NCBI GenBank assembly: GCA_964560205.1
Contig: CAZLKT010000024.1
Location: 1-6,139, forward strand
DNA: 6,139 nt
Direction of reading: 5' to 3'
Origin: CAZLKT01 sp964560205
GTDB lineage: Bacteria > Pseudomonadota > Alphaproteobacteria > Holosporales > Holosporaceae
The notes under the pieces are model-generated. The model saw only the letters and a program-made list of their open reading frames with translations. It was not told the DNA's origin and did no database searches. The first letter of the stretch is position 1; each line of letters opens with the position of its first letter. The translations under genes were made by a program, and so were the position numbers. Below are positions 1 through 5,140 of the stretch, piece by piece.

Positions 1-1796
1 CCCCCTTGGCGGTGGTGCCTGGAGATGTAGGAAAGGTCTTTAAGGAGTTTGCTTTGACCCTTGCGGGGGCCGTTGTGATTTCAGGTATTGTGGCTTTGAC
101 CCTCTCACCCTTGATGTGCGCGGATCTTTTGCGTCCTCATCATAAAGAGGGGCATTCTCCTGTTGGAAAACAGAAAAAAATCTCTGGTCCCATTCCTCTC
201 AAAGACCAGGTCTTCTTTTTTCTGGGGAAGCTTTCTGATCTCATAGAGAACACGTTGCAGAAGGTGGATAAAGGGTATGCCATTGGTATGAGGTGGGCAT
301 TTTCTCATCGCACTCTTTTTCTCGTGGGGGCTTTGTGTTTTTCACTTTTTGTGGGTCTTTTAGGCAAGCGTATGACTGCAGAGCTTTCCCCTCGTTCTGA
401 TGAGGGCGTTATGAATATGCGTTTGTATCCGGCACCTTCGAAAAACTTGGCGTATCTTATACGTCGAGGGAAGAACATTGATGATATTTTAAAATCCCAA
501 AAAGAGATTGCTGGATATCTTCTGACCCTTCAGACGCAGACATCCTCCTTTGGAAAGATGGCATTATCGCCGTGGGGACAGAGAAAAAGATGTAAAGATG
601 TGGCCGTGGACCTTCGTGAAAAAATGTCTGCTTTGATTGGGGTCGAAGCATTTGTGGGTTGCAGTCAGAGCAGTATCATTCAAAGATCTGGTGATGCCCA
701 AGAGTTGGAGCTTCGATTGCTGACCAATGACTCCGCGGTGTCTTTGAAGAAGATTGGACGTCGTCTTCGGAGAGTTTTGAAGAAAAATCCAGCGGTGGTG
801 CATTTAGAAATGAATGAGACCATACAAGCGCCAGGATACAATGTTGTTGTTGATCGAGAAAAAACAAGCCTTTTAGGTATTGATCCAGAAGAGGTGGCCA
901 GCACTTTCAGTGTTCTTGTGGGCGGACGCCATGTGGGGAAATTTGAGAAAAATAACCGACTGTTCCCAGTGCATGCTTGGGTGGGAGAAAAATTTCGACG
1001 ATCTTTAGATGATTTATCTTTTCTGTCTGTGAAAGGGTATAGGAAAAATCAAGGAAAAAATGAGGAAGTTATGGTTCCAGTGAAGGAATTAGTGCGATTT
1101 GTGAACACCCAGGGAGAATCCTCCATTTCTCGGTATATGAAGAAAAGGTGTTTTGATATTAGTGCTACTCTGGATCCGCGATATTCCCAGGAGGAGGTTT
1201 TCACTGCCTTTAAAAATGAGGTGCAAAAAGATTTGCCCCCCGGGTATTTCTTGGAACCTGGAGGGGAGCTTGCTCGATATTTGAAAGAAAGTGGTGCCAT
1301 GTATGCTATTTTTGCCCTCTCGTTGCTCTTTATTTTTCTTGTGATGGCGGCACAGTTTGAGAGCTTTATTTCTCCGTTCATTATTTTATTCAGTGTGCCC
1401 ATGGCCTTGGGGGGCGCCATCCTCACCCTGGCTATTGTGCCTGATGGGACCCTGAATGTGTACAGTCAGATTGGCTTTATTACGCTCATCGGTTTGGTGT
1501 CGAAGCATGGTATTCTTCTTGTGGATTTTGCGAACCAAGCGGTGAAGGACGGCAAAGATGTTCTGGATGCGATTCTCGAGGCGTGCCGACTTCGACTTCG
1601 ACCTATTTTAATGACGTCTTTTGCCATGATTCTGGGAGCCATCCCTCTGGCTTTGGCATCTGGCGCAGGCTCTGAGGCAAGACGTCAAATTGGATGGGTT
1701 ATCGTTGGTGGTATGACCATCGGAACTCTTCTGACATTGTTCATTGTGCCGTTGGTCTACACCCTGTTTACAAGGCCCAAAAAGACCGTGGCATAA
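1..1796 (+). CDS. RND (HAE1-type) multidrug efflux permease, C-terminal part
   Basis: This is the C-terminal ~597 residues of an inner-membrane RND transporter, the proton-driven pump of a tripartite drug efflux system. The frame is open at base 1, so the N-terminal half is outside the window; a full protein has about 1,030 residues. Residue numbers here count from the codon at 6-8. The fragment starts between TM5 and TM6. It includes TM6 (about 15-38), TM7 (about 103-120), the second periplasmic porter loop (about 121-430) and TM8-TM12 (about 432-586). By alignment from memory to E. coli AcrB, Lys500 matches Lys940, Arg530 matches Arg971 and Thr537 matches Thr978, so the visible part of the proton relay is intact. 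The TM4 Asp pair lies upstream and cannot be checked. The late segment LRPILMTSFAMILGAIPLAL is typical of the family. An adaptor-protein gene probably lies upstream, as is common, but is not visible. Substrate cannot be predicted. Confidence 0.95.
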   Translation, partial: PLAVVPGDVGKVFKEFALTLAGAVVISGIVALTLSPLMCADLLRPHHKEGHSPVGKQKKISGPIPLKDQVFFFLGKLSDLIENTLQKVDKGYAIGMRWAFSHRTLFLVGALCFSLFVGLLGKRMTAELSPRSDEGVMNMRLYPAPSKNLAYLIRRGKNIDDILKSQKEIAGYLLTLQTQTSSFGKMALSPWGQRKRCKDVAVDLREKMSALIGVEAFVGCSQSSIIQRSGDAQELELRLLTNDSAVSLKKIGRRLRRVLKKNPAVVHLEMNETIQAPGYNVVVDREKTSLLGIDPEEVASTFSVLVGGRHVGKFEKNNRLFPVHAWVGEKFRRSLDDLSFLSVKGYRKNQGKNEEVMVPVKELVRFVNTQGESSISRYMKKRCFDISATLDPRYSQEEVFTAFKNEVQKDLPPGYFLEPGGELARYLKESGAMYAIFALSLLFIFLVMAAQFESFISPFIILFSVPMALGGAILTLAIVPDGTLNVYSQIGFITLIGLVSKHGILLVDFANQAVKDGKDVLDAILEACRLRLRPILMTSFAMILGAIPLALASGAGSEARRQIGWVIVGGMTIGTLLTLFIVPLVYTLFTRPKKTVA

Positions 1797-1806
1797 CTCC
1801 GTTATG

Positions 1807-1834
1807 GAGGGGGGCACAAATATGCCCACCCCTC
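1807..1834 (+). terminator. possible intrinsic terminator after the RND gene
   Basis: GAGGGG (1807-1812) pairs with CCCCTC (1829-1834), and GGC (1813-1815) pairs with GCC (1824-1826). The stem has a 2-nt bulge and an 8-nt loop. It begins 11 nt after the efflux stop codon and sits in the 81-bp gap before a convergent gene. The tail is TCTTTCTC rather than a clean T-run, so it is a weak candidate. There is no T-run on the other strand, so it is not clearly bidirectional. Confidence 0.35.
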
Positions 1835-1877
1835 TCTTTCTCAGAGAATAGGATATCTCACTTTCTTACAAGTTTCT

Positions 1878-2618
1878 TCATTGGACTTTCGGTCCTTTTT
1901 CATCGGGTTTCTTTGGGGAGGAGGACGCTTCCTCTATGGCCTTTATGATGTCTGTCATATTTGAAGGATCTTTTATGGCAAGACTTCGAGGAGACTCGCC
2001 AGGAATGAAAACCCACCCCACGGGCACCTCATCAATGTCAATGGCCTCTTTATCCTCTGTTTTTTGCTTATAGATGGCTTGTAAAAGCGCTTTATCAGTC
2101 GTTGCACTCTCCATGACTTTTTTCTCCTCTGGGGTTGTGCAAAAACTGAGTCCAATATTCTGCAGATTAAACCTCGTCTCTTCGGGATTGGGGGTGATCC
2201 AACTATTTTCCCCTTCTGTCTTTTGAAAAAGTGTTTCTTTTATTTTGTAGGCATAGGCTGGAAGACTCCATGCTATGGCCGCTGCCCACAGGCTGTAAAA
2301 ATCTGCAGGGAACTCTCGCACTATCACCAGCAACCCAGGAATTTTTTTTTGTAAAAGCTCTGGAATCAGCGTGAGGTGGATGATGCGACAAAAAGCACAG
2401 GTTTGAGAGGTGAAAAAAAAGACCACCACCTGGGGATCTGTCTGGGCACCGTATACCTCCTGAAAAGCATTTTCATTGGAAGATAGGATGTTATGAAAGT
2501 ATGCATTCTTTTTGTCAGGAACGGATATGCTTTCCTGATATGGCATTTCTTGAGCAGCTGCACATTTCGACAAAAAGAGCGCAGCGCAGCCGCAAAAAAT
2601 CTGGAGACGACTTTTCAT
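1878..2618 (-). CDS. periplasmic DsbA-family thiol:disulfide oxidoreductase
   Basis: This is a 246-residue exported thioredoxin-fold protein that probably forms or reshuffles disulfides in envelope proteins. The start is ATG at 2618. It gives a typical signal peptide (about residues 1-22: basic MKSR, hydrophobic core, AAA before QE). A longer frame can begin at TTG 2678, but that codon overlaps the likely -35 box of the gene's own promoter. The redox motif is C74-A-F-C77, after a hydrophobic strand (VVVFFFTSQT). The following REFP-x-x-F-Y-S-L-W-A-A resembles the VFREFP...A segment of DsbA/Com1-type proteins. VP at 198-199 is the likely cis-proline loop facing the active site. A third mature cysteine is at 160. 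The Lys-, Pro- and Ser-rich C-terminal tail looks disordered. The CAFC dipeptide differs from the CPHC of E. coli DsbA, so oxidase versus isomerase activity cannot be decided. It converges on the efflux gene and diverges from the tRNA gene. Confidence 0.85.
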   Translation of the reverse strand: MKSRLQIFCGCAALFLSKCAAAQEMPYQESISVPDKKNAYFHNILSSNENAFQEVYGAQTDPQVVVFFFTSQTCAFCRIIHLTLIPELLQKKIPGLLVIVREFPADFYSLWAAAIAWSLPAYAYKIKETLFQKTEGENSWITPNPEETRFNLQNIGLSFCTTPEEKKVMESATTDKALLQAIYKQKTEDKEAIDIDEVPVGWVFIPGESPRSLAIKDPSNMTDIIKAIEEASSSPKKPDEKGPKVQ

Positions 2619-2648
2619 GTGTTTCTCTTGTTTCAAAAGAGCTATCCC

Positions 2649-2678
2649 ATTGTAGAATGAATACCTCTCCAGTCTCAA
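2649..2678 (-). promoter_or_regulatory. probable sigma70 promoter of the DsbA-family gene
   Basis: Reading the minus strand, TTGAGA (2678-2673, 5/6 to consensus) is followed after 18 nt by TACAAT (2654-2649, 5/6). The transcript would start near 2642, giving a leader of about 24 nt before the ATG at 2618. This supports the short start over the upstream TTG. Confidence 0.55.
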
Positions 2679-2732
2679 CAGTATTTCTCACAGAGAGAGG
2701 TACGATTTCTTTTCTCGTTCATGTGATGGCCA

Positions 2733-2762
2733 TTGACTTTTCATGAGAGAATCCCATTTAAT
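2733..2762 (+). promoter_or_regulatory. probable sigma70 promoter of tRNA-Ser
   Basis: TTGACT (2733-2738, 5/6) and TTTAAT (2757-2762, 5/6) are separated by 18 nt. The start would be at about 2769, only about 5 nt before the mature tRNA end. The -10 is followed directly by GGGAG. A G-rich discriminator region is known from stringently controlled stable-RNA promoters, so growth-rate control is plausible but inferred. The -10 lies inside a perfect dyad (2752-2766). Confidence 0.55.
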
Positions 2763-2773
2763 GGGAGAAGTGC

Positions 2774-2860
2774 GGATGGGTGGCCGAGCGGTTGAAGGCA
2801 CCGGTCTTGAAAACCGGAAGGCGTTTACGCGTCTCGTGGGTTCGAATCCCACCCCATCCT
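2774..2860 (+). tRNA. tRNA-Ser, anticodon UGA
   Basis: A complete class II cloverleaf can be folded by eye. The acceptor stem GGATGGG (2774-2780) pairs with CCCATCC (2853-2859). The anticodon stem CCGGT/ACCGG encloses the loop CTTGAAA with anticodon TGA at 2808-2810. The long variable arm (about 2818-2835) contains GCGT-TT-ACGC. The T arm is GTGGG-TTCGAAT-CCCAC (2836-2852). The long variable arm and the UGA anticodon both indicate serine; it should decode UCA and other UCN codons. The base at the discriminator position (2860) is T, whereas bacterial tRNA-Ser usually has G. CCA is not encoded (CAG follows), so it must be added after transcription. The 3' end lies 8 bp from the stop codon of the convergent ihfA. 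Confidence 0.97.
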
Positions 2861-2868
2861 CAGTTCAC

Positions 2869-3207
2869 CTATTTTTTGTTGACAATGGTCAATAATTTGT
2901 CTGAGGCTCGGAAGCTGACACTCCTTCTGGGAGTGATGGTTACCTCCTCTTTTGTTTTTGGATTTCTCCCAACACGTGCTTTCTTTTTGTGAATGAGAAA
3001 GGTACCAAAGGAGAAAATTTTCACATAATCTTCTTCAATAATACCTTTTTTGATGTTTTCAATAATGGATTCTAGCAGAAGGTTTGCCACATCCGCGTCC
3101 ACATGAAGGTGACGCTGGAAAGCGTCCCGGATTCCAGCCCTTGTAAGGGTATTCTGAGAGTTCCAGGAAGTTTTTGTGACATTATTTTTGTTTTTATCTT
3201 TTAACAT
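2869..3207 (-). CDS. ihfA: integration host factor subunit alpha
   Basis: This is a 112-residue member of the HU/IHF family. IHF is a heterodimer that binds the minor groove and bends DNA sharply in recombination, replication and transcription. The conserved core starts with LTRAGIRDAF (about 21-30). It continues with the dimerisation helices, the FSFGTF strand (65-70) and the arm motif GRNPKT (80-85), in which Pro83 is the intercalating proline. The segment after the arm, ITPRRSVSFRASDKL, fits IHF alpha (ITxRRxVxFxxxxKL) better than IHF beta or HU. The ATG at 3207 is the only usable start in this frame. It gives an unusual lysine- and asparagine-rich extension of about 19 residues before the core. 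A weak GGA lies about 10 nt upstream on the minus strand. The gene stands alone with its own promoter, and no terminator is visible before it meets the tRNA gene. The partner subunit gene is not in the window. Confidence 0.9.
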   Translation of the reverse strand: MLKDKNKNNVTKTSWNSQNTLTRAGIRDAFQRHLHVDADVANLLLESIIENIKKGIIEEDYVKIFSFGTFLIHKKKARVGRNPKTKEEVTITPRRSVSFRASDKLLTIVNKK

Positions 3208-3245
3208 GATTTTTCCATATGTTTTGGTTTTTTTGTTCTAACAAT

Positions 3246-3274
3246 AATATATTTTAATAATTAATTTTTTGCAA
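3246..3274 (-). promoter_or_regulatory. probable promoter of ihfA
   Basis: On the minus strand, TTGCAA (3274-3269, 4/6) and TATATT (3251-3246, 5/6) are spaced by exactly 17 nt. The start would be near 3239, giving a leader of about 32 nt to the ATG at 3207. Long T-runs directly upstream of the -35 (3275-3290 read on the minus strand) resemble an UP element. The surrounding DNA is very AT-rich, so chance matches are more likely than usual. Confidence 0.5.
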
Positions 3275-3799
3275 AAAAAAACGAAAAAAATGTGAATACT
3301 TTTTTTTCACCCCGTTTATGTGATCGTACAATATAATGGAACACTTTGAAAGAGGTTGTTTTTTTCTACTCACCTTTTTACTTTATACATTATTTTTTTA
3401 TTCATATAAAGAGGTAAGTGTCCATATTAAAAAAAATTTTTCCCCAGGGGTGCAAAGTCTTTGAATTTTTTCAAAAAAATACATTTAAAAATACTAAAAT
3501 GTGTACATTTTTTATGCGGCGCTGTGGACCATGGCTTAAAAAAGAGGGGCTGGAAGGTTTCGGAGAAAAAAGTGATCCAGGCGCATGTTATAGCTATGCT
3601 CAAAAAATGTAAGAAGAAGGATGCTTTTTCCAAGGCAACAAGGGGGCAAAGGGGCGAGGTGCTGGATGGGGCCTTTTTTCTCAGAGCATGTGGTTGTGAG
3701 TTTTTTTATCCAGTTTTCTATATTTTTTTTGTATGATACACAGTGATGCAGTCTTTGGGAGAGCTGAGCATATGGTTAGGAAAGAGGTCATATATTTTT

Positions 3800-3831
3800 T
3801 TGAAAGGAAGGATAGAATATTAATATATAAT
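3800..3831 (+). promoter_or_regulatory. tentative promoter of the atp F0 operon
   Basis: TTGAAA (3800-3805, 5/6) is followed by TATATA (3824-3829) after 18 nt, or by a perfect TATAAT (3826-3831) after 20 nt. The first has better spacing and the second the better -10 box. Transcription would begin near 3836-3838. The position fits the first gene of the operon, but the AT-rich context makes the call uncertain. Confidence 0.35.
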
Positions 3832-3871
3832 GCTTTATACTCGTTCCACAGAACAAATGGTGAATGTCCCT

Positions 3872-4183
3872 ATGAAAAAAAAAGGAAAGCATGATGCTTC
3901 CGCCGACTCGCAGCAGCGGTTTTCTCTGAAGGAGAAGATAGAGAGAGTGCGGACTGCTCTCGGGGAAAAGGAGGAGCACTCCACGAGGTCATTTCCTGAA
4001 GATGTCACGTTTCTTTCAGCGGGCATAGAGATATTTTGTGGCGTGGTGGTATCTTTTATGTGTTGCTGGGGGGCAGGAGAGGTCTTCAATGCTTCCCCCG
4101 TGCTGCGGTGCATCAGCGGTCTGCTTTTATCTTTTGTGGTCACGGGATGGAGCATCTATAAAAAAGTAAGGAAAATGTCATGA
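3872..4183 (+). CDS. atpI: ATP synthase protein I (AtpI family)
   Basis: This is a small membrane protein encoded first in the F0 operon. AtpI proteins are thought to help c-ring assembly or ion uptake and are not part of the finished enzyme. From the chosen start it has 103 residues: a charged, Lys- and Glu-rich cytoplasmic part (1-45), TM1 (about 46-69) and TM2 (about 77-96), ending in a basic tail. The stretch AGIEIFCGVVVSFM matches the GxExxxGV pattern of alphaproteobacterial AtpI, and NASPVL matches the family's TSPxx turn. ATGs at 3830 and 3857 are alternatives in the same frame. I prefer 3872 because GGTGA (3859-3863) lies 8 nt before it. The 3830 ATG overlaps a TATAAT box, and its nearest purine run (AAGGAAGG, 3804-3811) is 18 nt away. 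The stop overlaps the atpB start (ATGA), implying coupled translation. Identity rests partly on context. Confidence 0.8.
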   Translation: MKKKGKHDASADSQQRFSLKEKIERVRTALGEKEEHSTRSFPEDVTFLSAGIEIFCGVVVSFMCCWGAGEVFNASPVLRCISGLLLSFVVTGWSIYKKVRKMS

Positions 4184-4899
4184 AACCTTTGAGCCAATTT
4201 GAAGTTCAGCCATGGATACCACTTCAGATATGTGGGGTGGACATCTCCTTTTCTAACTCCTCTTTTTTTATGCTCCTTGCCGCATCTCTCCCTTTGGTGA
4301 TGATGTTTTTCCTTCTCAAAAAACGTGAAACTTTGCCGCATCTCCGTCAAAGCTTTGGTGAAATGTTTCTTTTTCTCATTCAAAACATTATGGATGATGC
4401 TGCTGGCCCGAAGAGCAAACCTTTTTTACCTTTTATATGTGCCGTCTTCTTTTTTGTCTTCATGGGAAACTTCTTGGGGCTTTTTCCTTACGCATTCACA
4501 TTCACAAGTCAGGTGATCATCAATTTTGCATTGGCGTTTTTGGTGCTTACTGTTATTACTGTGACGGGTTTTATTCTTCAAGGCAGACAGTTTCTCCACG
4601 TTTTTTTCCCCAGGGGGGTATCGCTTTATGTTGCCCCGCTTTTAGTTCCTGTGGAAATGATTTCTTATATGACTAAGCCCCTGAGTCTTGCCATTCGGCT
4701 TTTTGCTAATATGGTGGCGGGACATAGCATGGTGAAGATTTTTGCATATTTTTCCATTATGCTAGGAGTGTTTGGTATCTTTCCACTCCTCGTGAATGTT
4801 GTGCTTTTAGGATTCGAACTTTTGGTTGCTTTTCTTCAAGCATATGTCTTTTCTATGTTAAGCTGTATTTATCTGCATGATGCTCTCGAAGCACATTAA
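4180..4899 (+). CDS. atpB: F0F1 ATP synthase subunit a
   Basis: This is the 239-residue membrane stator subunit that forms the two proton half-channels beside the c ring. The essential arginine is Arg173 in SLAIRLFANMVAGH (E. coli Arg210), followed by Asn177 (Asn214). Glu159 in VPVEMIS matches E. coli Glu196, and Gln220 in AFLQAYVF matches Gln252. At the position of E. coli Glu219 there is His182, and at His245 there is Glu213. This is the reciprocal Glu/His exchange known from mitochondrial and alphaproteobacterial a subunits, so the pair is kept in swapped form. Hydrophobic segments lie at about 27-47, 82-106, 112-134, 150-162, 165-195 and 198-230. Length is normal for the group. The start overlaps the atpI stop by 4 nt, and atpE follows after 18 nt. 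Confidence 0.97.
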   Translation: MKPLSQFEVQPWIPLQICGVDISFSNSSFFMLLAASLPLVMMFFLLKKRETLPHLRQSFGEMFLFLIQNIMDDAAGPKSKPFLPFICAVFFFVFMGNFLGLFPYAFTFTSQVIINFALAFLVLTVITVTGFILQGRQFLHVFFPRGVSLYVAPLLVPVEMISYMTKPLSLAIRLFANMVAGHSMVKIFAYFSIMLGVFGIFPLLVNVVLLGFELLVAFLQAYVFSMLSCIYLHDALEAH

Positions 4900-4903
4900 A
4901 CTT

Positions 4904-4912
4904 TAAGGAGGT
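4904..4912 (+). promoter_or_regulatory. perfect Shine-Dalgarno of atpE
   Basis: TAAGGAGGT is fully complementary to the 16S rRNA 3' end and lies 5 nt before the atpE ATG. It is the strongest ribosome binding site inside the operon. This fits the need for many c subunits per enzyme from one shared transcript. Confidence 0.9.
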
Positions 4913-4917
4913 TTTAT

Positions 4918-5133
4918 ATGGACACTAAATTTGCAGCGGCGATTGCTTCGCTTTCTTTGGGAATAATAGGAATAGCGTTGGGGATGATGTTTTGCACTTT
5001 TATCCAATCTGTTGCCCGTAATCCTTCGGTACAGCCAAAGCTTTTTGGCCCTGTGATGTTATTCTTTGCTTTGGTTGAATCTTTAGCTCTTTTTTGTCTC
5101 TTGGTGGTCTTTTTGATTTTGTACAGCACATAG
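4918..5133 (+). CDS. atpE: F0F1 ATP synthase subunit c
   Basis: This is a 71-residue two-helix hairpin, the proton-carrying rotor subunit that assembles into the c ring. TM1 spans about 6-30. The polar loop ARNPSVQP (33-40) contacts the F1 central stalk, and TM2 (about 43-68) carries the proton-binding Glu54 in ALVESLALF. Ser55 follows the Glu, but TM1 has Leu21 at the place where sodium-type c subunits have a Gln, so proton coupling is more likely. The TM1 glycine stripe is partly lost: the usual GxGxGxG reads I16-x-G18-x-A20-x-G22. Length is slightly short compared with the roughly 75 residues common in the class. Translation starts from a perfect Shine-Dalgarno, and the stop is 7 nt before atpF'. 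Confidence 0.97.
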   Translation: MDTKFAAAIASLSLGIIGIALGMMFCTFIQSVARNPSVQPKLFGPVMLFFALVESLALFCLLVVFLILYST

Positions 5134-5140
5134 GTCCAGC

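Larger units (their letters stand above)
3208..3871. other. gene-poor intergenic region between ihfA and atpI
   Basis: About 660 bp without a gene I can support. Part 3208-3310 holds the ihfA promoter and long A/T tracts. A perfect TATAAT occurs at 3332-3337 on the plus strand but has no good -35. Around 3372-3415, ACCT and CTTTATA (3381-3387) face TATAAAG (3405-3411) and AGGT as an imperfect inverted repeat. Small perfect dyads follow: TTTGAA/TTCAAA (3460-3475) and AAAATGT/ACATTTT (3496-3511). Bases 3514-3710 are clearly richer in G and C than their flanks, with G-runs at 3642-3671 followed by six Ts (3674-3679). The last part (3720-3871) is AT-rich again and should contain the atp promoter. 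Open frames exist (3418-3612, 3461-3736), but they lack ATG starts, family motifs or normal composition. The region could hold a small RNA or a decayed gene. Confidence 0.7.

Noticed and set aside
2562..2573. Lipobox-like LSKC at the end of the DsbA-like signal peptide
   Set aside because: Lys directly before Cys does not fit the lipobox, and the following AAA|Q is a good signal peptidase I site, so a soluble periplasmic protein is more likely.
2619..2678. 20-residue N-terminal extension of the DsbA-like protein from TTG 2678
   Set aside because: The extension would put a non-signal segment before a good signal peptide, and the TTG overlaps the proposed -35 box.
2780..2992. Plus-strand open frame across the tRNA and the end of ihfA
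   Set aside because: The first part is tRNA-Ser translated by accident and the rest is the complement of ihfA.
3418..3612. Open frame of 64 codons overlapping the previous one
   Set aside because: It begins at GTG in A/T homopolymers, overlaps another frame, and has no recognisable domain or start signal.
3613..3630. GAAGAAG-GATG-CTTTTTC hairpin as a terminator
   Set aside because: The stem is weak, AT-rich with a G-U pair, and no T-run follows it.
3706..3714. DnaA-box-like TTATCCAGT and a possible replication origin near ihfA
   Set aside because: It matches TTATCCACA at only 7 of 9 bases. The only other partial match is TGTGGACCA near 3523. No box cluster and no origin-associated genes such as hemE or dnaA are present.
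3461..3736. Open frame of 91 codons in the ihfA-atpI gap
   Set aside because: It starts with TTG, has no strong ribosome binding site, shows no family motif I recognise and ends in a Phe-rich stretch produced by T-runs. Treated as part of the unexplained region.
4918..5133. Sodium-coupled ATP synthase
   Set aside because: Glu54-Ser55 occurs, but the Gln of TM1 needed for the sodium site is Leu21, so proton coupling is more likely.
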